A DNA stretch of 64,000 bases from an uncultured Prevotellaceae bacterium (GTDB taxonomy: Bacteria > Bacteroidota > Bacteroidia > Bacteroidales > Bacteroidaceae). Location of the stretch: NCBI GenBank assembly GCA_900316645.1, contig ONDP01000015.1, positions 1 to 64,000 of the forward strand. The letters are read 5' to 3'. A program made the position numbers and the translations under genes. Positions 1 through 7,701 of the stretch are shown in pieces (positions within the stretch are counted from its first letter, which is position 1; every line of letters begins with the position of its first letter). The notes under the pieces were generated by a model. That model searched no databases, was not told the origin of the DNA, and worked only from the letters and a program-made list of their open reading frames with translations.

Positions 1-211
1 CCGTGAAATTATCGGCGCTGAATTCAAAGTAGAAGGTGATCTCCGCAGTGAGATCCAGTTGAATATCAAGCGACTGATGGATATTGGTTGCTATCGTGGT
101 GTACGTCATCGCCACGGTCTTCCTGTTCGTGGTCAGAGCACCAAGAACAATGCCCGTACACGCAAGGGTAAGAAGAAGACTGTAGCTAACAAGAAGAAGG
201 CCACGAAGTAA
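1..211 (+). CDS. rpsM: 30S ribosomal protein S13, C-terminal part
   Basis: The in-frame sequence runs from base 2 to a TAA at 209-211 and encodes the last 69 residues of S13; roughly the first 55-60 residues lie before the window. Family features visible are the central [21 protein letters not shown] segment region, in which the GxYRGxRHRxGLPVRGQ-type motif contacts 16S rRNA, and the lysine-rich C-terminal tail that reaches toward the tRNA sites. It lies 31 nt before rpsK in the conserved Bacteroidetes order rpsM-rpsK-rpsD-rpoA-rplQ. The identification is secure; only the upstream end is missing. Confidence 0.97.
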   Translation, partial: REIIGAEFKVEGDLRSEIQLNIKRLMDIGCYRGVRHRHGLPVRGQSTKNNARTRKGKKKTVANKKKATK

Positions 212-239
212 GTTTAAAGTTTAAGGTTTAAAGTTTAAA
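212..239 (+). repeat. Four-unit heptanucleotide array filling the rpsM-rpsK gap
   Basis: Four head-to-tail 7-nt units (GTTTAAA, with one GTTTAAG) occupy the whole spacer after the rpsM stop and are followed by GTT and then the rpsK ATG. The same arrangement, four heptads then GTT then ATG, occurs at 53878-53911. Function unknown; it would form part of the rpsK translation-initiation region. Confidence 0.9.
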
Positions 240-242
240 GTT

Positions 243-632
243 ATGGCAAAGAAAACAGTCACTTCAAAGAAGAGAAACGTGAAGGTTAATGCCCTTGGAC
301 AGCTTCACGTACATAGTTCTTTTAACAATATCATCGTTACTTTGGCCAACGATGAGGGTCAGGTTATTTCTTGGTCTTCTGCTGGTAAGATGGGTTTCCG
401 TGGTTCTAAGAAGAACACTCCTTATGCAGCTCAGATGGCAGCCGAGGATTGCGCAAAGGTTGCTTTCGACCTGGGTCTGCGCAAGGTGAAGGCCTATGTT
501 AAGGGACCAGGTAATGGTCGTGAGTCAGCTATCCGTGCCGTCCATGGCGCTGGTATTGAGGTCATCGAGATTATCGATGCAACACCACTGCCACACAACG
601 GATGTCGCCCTCCAAAGCGTCGTAGAGTTTAA
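243..632 (+). CDS. rpsK: 30S ribosomal protein S11
   Basis: A 129-residue protein of the usual S11 length. It has the S11 core ([15 protein letters not shown], then [19 protein letters not shown]), the conserved [13 protein letters not shown] loop, and the C-terminal [16 protein letters not shown] that binds 16S rRNA in the small-subunit platform near the mRNA exit. It is the second ribosomal gene of the operon; the ATG follows the heptad array directly. Nothing in the protein is unusual. Confidence 0.99.
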   Translation: MAKKTVTSKKRNVKVNALGQLHVHSSFNNIIVTLANDEGQVISWSSAGKMGFRGSKKNTPYAAQMAAEDCAKVAFDLGLRKVKAYVKGPGNGRESAIRAVHGAGIEVIEIIDATPLPHNGCRPPKRRRV

Positions 633-638
633 TCGCCG

Positions 639-670
639 ATACTTCGAAACATCGAAATATCGAAACATCG
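639..670 (+). repeat. Four-unit octanucleotide array between rpsK and rpsD
   Basis: Four consecutive 8-nt units (ATACTTCG, AAACATCG, AAATATCG, AAACATCG) start 6 nt after the rpsK stop. It has the same copy number as the heptad arrays elsewhere in the window but an 8-nt period. It lies in the transcribed spacer of the ribosomal operon. Function unknown. Confidence 0.85.
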
Positions 671-695
671 TTTTAACGAATTTATATTTTTTATT

Positions 696-1301
696 ATGGC
701 AAGATATATTGGACCGAAATCAAAAATTGCACGCCGTTTTGGAGAAGCCATCTTCGGCGCTGACAAAGTTTTGTCCCGCAGGAACTTCCCCCCGGGACAG
801 CATGGCAATAACCGTCGCCGCAAGCAGTCGGAGTATGCTGTCATGCTGGCAGAGAAGCAGAAGGCCAAGTACACCTATGGTGTTCTTGAGCGCCAGTTCC
901 GTAATATGTTTGAAAAGGCAGCCAAGGCTGACGGTATCACCGGTGAGGTGCTGCTCCAGAACTTGGAGAGCCGTCTCGACAATGTAGTGTTCCGTTTGGG
1001 TATTGCCCCAACACGTGCTGCAGCTCGTCAGCTCGTAGGTCACAAGCACATCGTTGTTGACGGTGCTGTTGTGAACATTCCCTCTTTCTCAGTAAAGCCC
1101 GGCATGGTTGTTGGCGTACGTGAGAAGTCAAAGTCTCTCGAGGTTATCGAGGCATCACTTGCTGGTTCTACCCATAGCAAGTATCCTTGGCTCGAATGGG
1201 ATGAGCAGACCAAGAGCGGTAAGTTCCTGCACAAGCCCGAGCGTGCCGACATCCCCGAGAATATTAAGGAGCAGTTAATCGTTGAGTTGTACTCTAAATA
1301 A
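696..1301 (+). CDS. rpsD: 30S ribosomal protein S4
   Basis: A 201-residue S4 with the typical N-terminus ([17 protein letters not shown]), the basic NFPPGQHG segment, and an S4 RNA-binding fold around residues 90-155 ([24 protein letters not shown]). S4 is a primary 16S rRNA binder and nucleates assembly of the 30S body; in well-studied bacteria it also represses its own operon by binding mRNA. The spacer upstream is 63 nt, the longest in this operon segment, and contains the octad array. rpoA starts 11 nt downstream, consistent with co-transcription. Confidence 0.99.
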   Translation: MARYIGPKSKIARRFGEAIFGADKVLSRRNFPPGQHGNNRRRKQSEYAVMLAEKQKAKYTYGVLERQFRNMFEKAAKADGITGEVLLQNLESRLDNVVFRLGIAPTRAAARQLVGHKHIVVDGAVVNIPSFSVKPGMVVGVREKSKSLEVIEASLAGSTHSKYPWLEWDEQTKSGKFLHKPERADIPENIKEQLIVELYSK

Positions 1302-1312
1302 TCATTAAATTA

Positions 1313-2305
1313 ATGGCGATATTAGCATTTCAAAAACCTGATAAAGTCGTAATGTTGGAGGCTGACGACAAGTTCGGCAAGTTCGAATTTCGTCCTCTTG
1401 AGCCTGGCTTCGGTGTAACCATTGGTAACGCCCTGCGTCGCATTCTTCTTTCATCGCTCGAAGGCTATGCTATCAACACCATTCGTATTAGCGGTGTTGA
1501 GCATGAGTTCTCATCAGTACCTGGTGTAAAGGAAGACGTGACCAACATGATCTTGAACCTGAAGCAAGTTAGGTTCAAGCAAGTAGTGGAAGAATTCGAG
1601 AACGAAAAAGTCTCTATCACCGTTGAGAATTCTACCGAGTTTAAAGCCGGTGATATTGGCAAGTATCTGACTGGATTTGAAGTGTTAAATCCCGATTTGG
1701 TGATTTGTCATTTAGATTCCAAAGCTTCGATGCAGATTGATTTGACTATCAACAAAGGTCGTGGCTATGTTCCCGCTGATGAGAATCGCGAGTTCTGCAC
1801 CGATGTCAATGTGATAGCCATTGACTCAATCTACACCCCAATCCGTAACGTGAAGTATACAGTGGAGCCCTATCGTGTCGAGCAGAAGACCGACTACGAC
1901 AAGCTCGTATTGGAAATTCAGACGGATGGTTCCATTCACCCGAAAGATGCTTTGAAAGAGGCCGCTAAAATCCTTATCTATCACTTCATGCTCTTCTCTG
2001 ACGAGAAGATTACTCTCGAGAACACCGATACCGAGACGAATCAGGAGTTTGATGAGGAAGTACTGCATATGCGTCAGTTGCTCAAGACTAAGTTGGTTGA
2101 CATGAACCTCTCAGTTCGTGCACTCAACTGTCTGAAGGCTGCCGATGTCGAGACGCTCGGTGATCTCGTACAGTATAATAAGACCGACCTTTTGAAATTC
2201 CGCAACTTCGGTAAGAAATCGCTCACTGAGCTTGATGATTTGCTCGAGAGTCTGAATCTGTCGTTTGGAACCGATATTGCAAAGTATAAACTGGACAGAG
2301 AGTAA
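1313..2305 (+). CDS. rpoA: DNA-directed RNA polymerase subunit alpha
   Basis: A 330-residue alpha subunit of normal length. The N-terminal domain (about residues 1-235) carries the dimerisation and core-assembly motifs, including [21 protein letters not shown] linker leads to the C-terminal domain (about 255-325), with the helix-hairpin-helix segment around [16 protein letters not shown] that contacts UP-element DNA and activators. Its place between rpsD and rplQ is the standard arrangement in Bacteroidetes. Nothing unusual is seen. Confidence 0.99.
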   Translation: MAILAFQKPDKVVMLEADDKFGKFEFRPLEPGFGVTIGNALRRILLSSLEGYAINTIRISGVEHEFSSVPGVKEDVTNMILNLKQVRFKQVVEEFENEKVSITVENSTEFKAGDIGKYLTGFEVLNPDLVICHLDSKASMQIDLTINKGRGYVPADENREFCTDVNVIAIDSIYTPIRNVKYTVEPYRVEQKTDYDKLVLEIQTDGSIHPKDALKEAAKILIYHFMLFSDEKITLENTDTETNQEFDEEVLHMRQLLKTKLVDMNLSVRALNCLKAADVETLGDLVQYNKTDLLKFRNFGKKSLTELDDLLESLNLSFGTDIAKYKLDRE

Positions 2306-2329
2306 TGTCCGCTTAAAGAAAAACGAAAA

Positions 2330-2845
2330 ATGAGACACGGAAAGAAATTTAACCATCTGGGCCGTACTGCAGATCATCGTCGTGCCATGCTTGCCAACAT
2401 GGCCATCTCACTGATCATGCACAAAAGAATCACTACGACCCTCGCCAAGGCAAAGGCACTCAAGAAGTATGTTGAGCCACTGATCACACGCTCAAAAGAC
2501 GATAGTACCAATTCACGTCGTGTAGTATTCAGCTACCTGCAGAACAAAGAGGCTCTGAAAGAGCTTTTCGGAGTTGTTGCTCAGAAGGTAGGTGACCGCC
2601 CCGGTGGTTATACACGCGTTATCAAACTTGGCTCTCGTCTTGGTGACGGTGCTGACATGGCATTCATCGAGCTCGTTGACTTCGATGAGAACATGCTGAA
2701 GACTCCAAAGGCAGAGAAGAAGACTCGTCGTTCACGTAAGTCTGCAGCTCCTAAGGCTGAGGCTCCCGTTGCTGAAGAGGCTCCTGCTGTTGAGGAGGCA
2801 AAGGTTGAGGAAGCTCCTGCTACTGAGGAAGCAAAGGCTGAATAA
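2330..2845 (+). CDS. rplQ: 50S ribosomal protein L17 with acidic C-terminal extension
   Basis: A 171-residue L17. The conserved core (about residues 1-115) begins [20 protein letters not shown] and includes the [20 protein letters not shown] segment; L17 sits near the peptide exit tunnel. After the core comes a short basic linker ([10 protein letters not shown]) and a low-complexity Ala/Glu/Pro tail of about 40 residues built from EEAP- and EEAK-like units. Such tails are common on Bacteroidetes L17. It is the last gene of the operon and is followed by a strong terminator. Confidence 0.98.
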   Translation: MRHGKKFNHLGRTADHRRAMLANMAISLIMHKRITTTLAKAKALKKYVEPLITRSKDDSTNSRRVVFSYLQNKEALKELFGVVAQKVGDRPGGYTRVIKLGSRLGDGADMAFIELVDFDENMLKTPKAEKKTRRSRKSAAPKAEAPVAEEAPAVEEAKVEEAPATEEAKAE

Positions 2846-2867
2846 CTTTTTTACACTGATAGATAGA

Positions 2868-2909
2868 AAGTGGGACACTGCCAAGATGCAAGTGTCCCAC
2901 TTCTTTTTT
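2868..2909 (+). terminator. Rho-independent terminator of the ribosomal operon
   Basis: A perfect 12-bp stem (AAGTGGGACACT at 2868-2879 pairing with AGTGTCCCACTT at 2891-2902) with an 11-nt loop, followed by CTTTTTTG. It lies 22 nt after the rplQ stop, between convergent genes. Confidence 0.93.
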
Positions 2910-2926
2910 GCTGAATGCATTTTGTG

Positions 2927-4033
2927 TTAGTTGTACTTCTTCATGTTCCGATAAAAGGAGCTGAGGGAGGCAAAGCCTGAATGGAGGGCGACATCATTCA
3001 TGGAAAGGGTAGGGTCGCTGGCCATAAGGCGCTTGGCATGGGCTATGCGGTAGCGGTTGATAAACTCGTTGAATGATATTCCCATCTGTTGATTGACGGC
3101 CTGATAGATATAGGTGCGGTTGGTATGCATCATCTGTGCCACGTCGTCGAGTTTTAAGTCGGGCTGCAGATAGATCTTGTCATTTTCAACCAGGGCAATG
3201 ATGCGTTCGGTCATCGAGCGGTTGACAGCGTCTTTTAAGGCTGCTGAATCATCGTTTGAAACTTGTTCCTTGTTGGTTCTCATATCGATGATAGAGAAGT
3301 GGCGGTGCAGTCCCTGATAGCCGATAGCGAAAAGCAAGGCGGAGAACATGAGGGACGTAGTGGTCAGAATGATTTCGTGGTCGGTGAAACGGGCTCGTCC
3401 GACGATATTGGCAACAAACGAGAGGACGGCGATGGTCAGTACCAGATAGAGGATGGACTGGATGTTGCGCATTGACTTATCGTCGGTATCGGCATAGAAT
3501 TCGTCGACCATACGATCGTAGCGTCTAATCATCATGCTTCCTATCACCACGGTGGCTATCACCTCGATAGCAAATACCAGTTTGCAGAATTGACGTATAT
3601 ATGCTTGGAAGAGTGCCATATCTGTCAATCCTGTTTGGGAGTTATGATAGAGGTAGTTGTGAACAAACATCCTATCTTCTTCGTCCGTCATGAAGATGTA
3701 GCCTGTGCCGGTAGCCAGCATAGCTATGAATCCTGGTATGAGCATCAACCAGTAAACGGCTCTCCATTTTGAGGTTAATCGTATAATATATATCAGGTAT
3801 AGGGGATAGACGGTGAGGTTGGCAGAGACATAGAGGATGTCGGATAGCGGTAACAAGTCGGCAGCGCGATTGAAGTAGATGTAATGGCCAACGTAGAGCA
3901 GGGTAGCTGTCAGCATAAAAGCTAATAGCGTGTGCTGTTCGCGCAATTGTCGGTTGCACCATTCCAGGAGAATGAGCATTGAGAACAATGCACATGTTAT
4001 CAATGGCAATGAAATAGCGAGATTTAATATCAT
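2927..4033 (-). CDS. Multi-pass membrane protein with C-terminal AraC-type HTH
   Basis: Predicted one-component regulator. Residues 1 to about 245 contain six or seven hydrophobic membrane spans (for example LLAFMLTATLLYVGHYIYF and IATVVIGSMMIRR); the last ~100 residues are an AraC/XylS HTH (RTYIYQAVNQQMGISFNEFI, then DVALHSGFASLSSFYRNMKK). The frame stays open upstream to 4072 and 4066. I chose the ATG at 4031-4033 because a well-formed promoter (4042-4073) lies immediately before it, so upstream ATGs would not be transcribed from it. This layout is common in Bacteroidetes but its ligands are generally unknown. It converges on the ribosomal operon and diverges from the lipoprotein gene at 4306, a possible target. 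Confidence 0.85.
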   Translation of the reverse strand: MILNLAISLPLITCALFSMLILLEWCNRQLREQHTLLAFMLTATLLYVGHYIYFNRAADLLPLSDILYVSANLTVYPLYLIYIIRLTSKWRAVYWLMLIPGFIAMLATGTGYIFMTDEEDRMFVHNYLYHNSQTGLTDMALFQAYIRQFCKLVFAIEVIATVVIGSMMIRRYDRMVDEFYADTDDKSMRNIQSILYLVLTIAVLSFVANIVGRARFTDHEIILTTTSLMFSALLFAIGYQGLHRHFSIIDMRTNKEQVSNDDSAALKDAVNRSMTERIIALVENDKIYLQPDLKLDDVAQMMHTNRTYIYQAVNQQMGISFNEFINRYRIAHAKRLMASDPTLSMNDVALHSGFASLSSFYRNMKKYN

Positions 4034-4041
4034 AACGAGAG

Positions 4042-4073
4042 CAAAAATAGGATTTATTTTTGACATTTGCAAA
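4042..4073 (-). promoter_or_regulatory. Bacteroidetes-type promoter of the membrane AraC regulator
   Basis: On the minus strand TTTG (4070-4073) is separated by 20 nt from TATTTTTG (4042-4049), a full match to the Bacteroidetes -33/-7 consensus. The expected start site falls within a few bases of the ATG at 4033, implying a leaderless or nearly leaderless mRNA. Confidence 0.75.
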
Positions 4074-4144
4074 GTTTTTTGCGGAAATTGTGATTATGAG
4101 AATAGATTTTGTGAATGTGGAAAGCCTATAATAGGAATAATCAT

Positions 4145-4152
4145 TATCTTTG
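4145..4152 (+). promoter_or_regulatory. Candidate upstream -7 box for the lipoprotein gene
   Basis: TATCTTTG lies within AATCATTATCTTTGCA, a 16-nt string repeated exactly at 4261-4276 (around the downstream -7 box). No convincing -33 box is seen, so this may be a weaker or vestigial second promoter. Confidence 0.45.
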
Positions 4153-4208
4153 CATCAAATAAAGTCGAGGTGACCTCGAGGAATGATAAATTAATGTTGG
4201 ATAGTTTT

Positions 4209-4275
4209 TTAGGGAAAACCCTATGTGATTTTCGGGAAATACCCCTTGTGGATTTCTCGAAAATCATTATCTTTG
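4209..4275 (+). promoter_or_regulatory. Promoter and repeat-rich operator region of the lipoprotein gene
   Basis: The -7 box TATCTTTG (4268-4275) is preceded at 19 nt by CTTG as a -33 candidate. Immediately upstream, GATTTTCGGGAAAT (4227-4240) and ATTTCTCGAAAATC (4252-4265) form a 14-nt inverted repeat with one mismatch. A smaller AGGG-aaaa-CCCT palindrome sits at 4211-4222. Two GGGAAA-A/T-ACCC segments also read as imperfect direct repeats. The arrangement suggests a regulator site overlapping the promoter. Confidence 0.6.
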
Positions 4276-4305
4276 CACCGTAATCAATTTAAAACGTAAA
4301 GCGAT

Positions 4306-5136
4306 ATGAAGAAGGTTGGAATATGGACAATAGGTGCTGCTCTGTTGTTGAGCAGTTGCGGTACATATACCGGAGAAGGTGCCTATGCAGGTGGCACATT
4401 AGGTGCTATTCTGGGTTCTGCTATCGGTGGAATCTCTGGCGGATGGCGCGGAAGCAACATCGGAACTGTCGTTGGAATGGCTGGAGGAGCCGCTGTCGGT
4501 GCCGCTATTGGTGCCCAGGCAGACCAAAGGCGTCAGGAGCAGATTGAAGGTTATCATCGCCGGATGGAAGAGCGCCAGCGTCAATATGACTATCAGCAGG
4601 ACAGCTATCAGCACCATACTGACAACAGTGGTTTCGATGCAACGAACAGTGGTGATGACCGCATTGATATTGGAATCGGTGGTCCAAATGGTGAAAAGCC
4701 TTCTGCTTCAAATACGCAGACTCATACCGACGGCAATGGTTCGGTATCGCTCAGCCAGTTGGAGCGCATGGATGCTGCCAAGCATGAGGTTGTACTTATT
4801 CGTAATGCCCGTTTCATAGATGCCGATCAGGATGGCATATTGAAGGCTGGTGAGGAGTGTAAGATTACGTTCGAGATAATGAACTATACTCGCCATACTA
4901 TCTATGATGTGCAGCCGACAGTGTACGAGGTGGAAGGCAACAAGAACCTGTATATCTCGCCCAACCTGCATGTAGAGAGTATTGCTCCCAACAGCGGCGT
5001 ACGATATACTGCCACCATCCTTGCCGATAAGAAACTGAAGGACGGTACGGCAAGAATCCGCGTAGGCGCTATGGTCAATAACTTAGAAGTAGAGCCGAAC
5101 AATCATGAACTTCTGATTGTCACAAGAAGGAAATAA
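4306..5136 (+). CDS. Glycine-zipper outer-membrane lipoprotein
   Basis: A 276-residue predicted lipoprotein: signal peptide with lipobox LLSSC (Cys at about residue 18), then a Gly/Ala-rich glycine-zipper segment (about 28-75: GGTLGAILGSAIGG...GMAGGAAVGAAIGAQ) likely to insert in or pack on membrane. A Gln/Arg/Tyr-rich charged linker follows, then a C-terminal beta-rich domain (about 160-275) resembling the CARDB/adhesion-type fold. A DADQDGILKAGEE segment looks like an EF-hand-type calcium loop. Similar proteins are common in Bacteroidales, usually annotated only as glycine-zipper proteins. It has its own repeat-rich promoter and a terminator 5 nt after the stop, so it is probably monocistronic. 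Confidence 0.85.
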   Translation: MKKVGIWTIGAALLLSSCGTYTGEGAYAGGTLGAILGSAIGGISGGWRGSNIGTVVGMAGGAAVGAAIGAQADQRRQEQIEGYHRRMEERQRQYDYQQDSYQHHTDNSGFDATNSGDDRIDIGIGGPNGEKPSASNTQTHTDGNGSVSLSQLERMDAAKHEVVLIRNARFIDADQDGILKAGEECKITFEIMNYTRHTIYDVQPTVYEVEGNKNLYISPNLHVESIAPNSGVRYTATILADKKLKDGTARIRVGAMVNNLEVEPNNHELLIVTRRK

Positions 5137-5141
5137 TTAAA

Positions 5142-5168
5142 GAAGGCTCCAATCGGGAGCCTTCTCTT
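5142..5168. terminator. Bidirectional terminator between lipoprotein and GH115 genes
   Basis: A perfect 9-bp stem, GAAGGCTCC (5142-5150) with GGAGCCTTC (5156-5164) and a 5-nt loop, followed by TCTTGTT on the plus strand; TTCTTTAATTATTT follows on the minus strand. It separates the convergent genes ending at 5136 and 5170. Confidence 0.85.
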
Positions 5169-5169
5169 G

Positions 5170-7668
5170 TTATTCCAGCATTATCTGTTGTACCATCATG
5201 CCAGGATCACCAGTAATGATGGTGATGGTGTGGTTTTTCTTCTTGGGATCAATGGCAAAACGGAAGCGACACGAAGCTTCGTTCTTTAGCACTTGATTCT
5301 TCCAAAGTCGTGAGTATTCTGCAAAGAGATTGTTGAATACTTGCGGCTTACCATCATCAATAGAAATTCCTATTCGGTTCTCACGTCCATCATACAGTGG
5401 CCAGAAAGGTACTGTTGACAATTGTACTTCTACACTGTCTTTACCTTCAAGAACAAACGAATATGTGACATGTGGACTCATGTGAGACGACGCATCACAC
5501 ATGGTATTTGTTGGCTTTGTCATTTGAACAGCCACCCAGTCTAAACCGATTCCTTTTATCAGTCTGATACCTTCTGATTGGTAGGTTGGATTCGACAGGT
5601 CGATGTGGATTGGCTTTCTCAGAGTTGTCTGCAGCTGAGGCTCTTTGACACCCTCTTCTGGATTGTAGGTGACAGCAGGCTTTTCTTGATATAGCGCACA
5701 CCAGCCAGTGGGGAGAGTCATGATGCCTTGCCACTTACCATGACATTGCTTGTTATACCTTTTATTGAGTGCCTGGATGCTGTCATAGGCTATATACATC
5801 TGCAGAGCAGCCCAGTTGGCACCTTCAGCGTTCAGACGGTTGGCCTGTTCATGGTTCAGTTGAGCCATAAGGAACTTCCTATTCATCTGATAGGCGGCAC
5901 TGATAGGAAATTCTACCAGTTGGAAATATGCATCACGACCTTCTGAGGGTATCATAGCCTGTGCTTTCTCAGCTGTCTGGCGGTAGTCTGTCAACCGTTG
6001 TTGAGCTGTGCCAGTGAAAAACGAGAAATCAGAGTCATGTAATCCGCTGTATGCCGCATTGTCCCATTCATATTCATAGCCCATGAATTCAGGCTTTCTT
6101 GACCAAGCAAGACGATAGTAGTTATCAAGCAACAGTTGGAAATCCTCTTCATGGATGCTGCCAAACAGGTTGGTCAGCAGATGTGCCTGATACCGATATG
6201 CCTTGTCTTCATCAAATGAAAGGAAGTCCCAAGCCATATCCATGAAGGTCTGTATGCCCAGCTCCATAGGTTTAATGTCACCCACGTTCAGCAGCCAGTA
6301 TCTGTCGGCTCCTGTATCGTAGGCTTTTTTGAGTTCCTCGTACATCAAGACAGGCGGGGTGGTGTTCAGCCATAGATAGTCGTGTGGGGCTCCTAGATAC
6401 GACAGGTGATAATAGACTCCTGAGCGCCCTGCCCTTTTTTGCTCCTTTGGTGCAGCCACGCGTTTCATATATCCATAATTGTCGTCCACCCATACGAGTG
6501 TGATGTCATCGGGCACGTTGAGACCGTTCTCATAGATATCCATAGTTTCTTTGTATGGTACAAAAATCTGTGGAATCTCAGAAGCAGACTTGTCAATGTG
6601 TTTCTCGAGAAGCTTGCGCTGGTCGCTGATGACTTGTTCCAATAGTGTCACACGCTGATGCTCGGAGATGTCACCTCTCAGTCCGGTGTCATGGAGTCCG
6701 CGCATGGCCACAGTATAGATGTTCTCATACTTTGAAGCCTCACTCAGGCGCTGGTCCCATTTTTTTCTGATGTTTTCTCCATTAGTCATATAGTTCCAAT
6801 CACCATCTTTCTGAATGTCCCACTCGCTCTTGGCGGCATTGTTCAACAATAACGGCTCGCAATGCGACGTGGTAATGATGATGCCAAAGGTATCTGCTAC
6901 CAGTTTATTCTCCGGATGGGAATAAAAGGCACCTGTGCATGGATGCATGGCAGGAGCCAGCATGTTGGCTTTTAGACGAAGTAGCAATTCACATACCTTG
7001 GCGTAAGTCTTTGGCCCAATGTCACCCAGACCACGTTCATAGTTCTTGGATGCCCATGGCTTCAGTCCCCAGTCCTCATCATTGATAAAGATACCACGAT
7101 ACTTGACTGATGGCTGTTTGGATACATAGTCGGCATCGACATAGACCTTGTTTCTTTTCTTTACAGGAACATCAGCCCACCAGTACCAAGGCGAAACGCC
7201 TAATGCCTCAGAGAGTGTGACGACACCATAGGCCGTTCCCCTGCGGTCGCTTCCTATGATATACAGATGGTTCTTAACACACTTAATCACGAATTGCTCC
7301 CAACCATTTCTGATACCGTCAACTTGAACGAGCCCCTCACTGACAGCAGTATCGATGAGAGGACTGCAGCCAAGAGTGCCGATAATGATAGTTGGAGAGG
7401 ATGTCGGTACTGTCACTTGCAGAGGATGCTTGCCAGTAACGCAACGTATGTCGTTACCCAATAACTGTGCAGCTTTCTTCACGACTAATGCCTCTTGAGG
7501 AGATACGCAGATTGTGGCTGTCTGAGAACCAGTGTAAAGAGCAAAGCCTTCAGGAAGCTCATGAATCCTCAAGTGATTGTCGGCAGAGCCATTTATGGGC
7601 GTGAATAGAAGAATATGGCACGTAATCACTACGCGCCATATTCTTTTTAGAGAATTCTTAAATCTCAT
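5170..7668 (-). CDS. GH115 family xylan alpha-glucuronidase
   Basis: An 832-residue secreted enzyme of glycoside hydrolase family 115, which removes 1,2-linked (4-O-methyl-)glucuronic acid from xylan. An N-terminal basic/hydrophobic signal precedes a small domain ending near GSDRRGTAYGVVTLSEALG. The GH115 core starts around VKYRGIFINDEDWGLKPW and contains ANMLAPAMHP, TSHCEPLLLNN, YTVAMRGLHDTG and LVWVDDNYGYM segments typical of the family. A C-terminal beta-sandwich (about residue 670 on) includes a VEVQLSTVPFWPLYDG stretch. It is the last gene of the PUL operon, 33 nt after susD. The family assignment is strong; the exact substrate is inferred from the family and context. Confidence 0.93.
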   Translation of the reverse strand: MRFKNSLKRIWRVVITCHILLFTPINGSADNHLRIHELPEGFALYTGSQTATICVSPQEALVVKKAAQLLGNDIRCVTGKHPLQVTVPTSSPTIIIGTLGCSPLIDTAVSEGLVQVDGIRNGWEQFVIKCVKNHLYIIGSDRRGTAYGVVTLSEALGVSPWYWWADVPVKKRNKVYVDADYVSKQPSVKYRGIFINDEDWGLKPWASKNYERGLGDIGPKTYAKVCELLLRLKANMLAPAMHPCTGAFYSHPENKLVADTFGIIITTSHCEPLLLNNAAKSEWDIQKDGDWNYMTNGENIRKKWDQRLSEASKYENIYTVAMRGLHDTGLRGDISEHQRVTLLEQVISDQRKLLEKHIDKSASEIPQIFVPYKETMDIYENGLNVPDDITLVWVDDNYGYMKRVAAPKEQKRAGRSGVYYHLSYLGAPHDYLWLNTTPPVLMYEELKKAYDTGADRYWLLNVGDIKPMELGIQTFMDMAWDFLSFDEDKAYRYQAHLLTNLFGSIHEEDFQLLLDNYYRLAWSRKPEFMGYEYEWDNAAYSGLHDSDFSFFTGTAQQRLTDYRQTAEKAQAMIPSEGRDAYFQLVEFPISAAYQMNRKFLMAQLNHEQANRLNAEGANWAALQMYIAYDSIQALNKRYNKQCHGKWQGIMTLPTGWCALYQEKPAVTYNPEEGVKEPQLQTTLRKPIHIDLSNPTYQSEGIRLIKGIGLDWVAVQMTKPTNTMCDASSHMSPHVTYSFVLEGKDSVEVQLSTVPFWPLYDGRENRIGISIDDGKPQVFNNLFAEYSRLWKNQVLKNEASCRFRFAIDPKKKNHTITIITGDPGMMVQQIMLE

Positions 7669-7701
7669 TATAATTTATCTATTAACTAACTTCTCTTTTG
7701 C

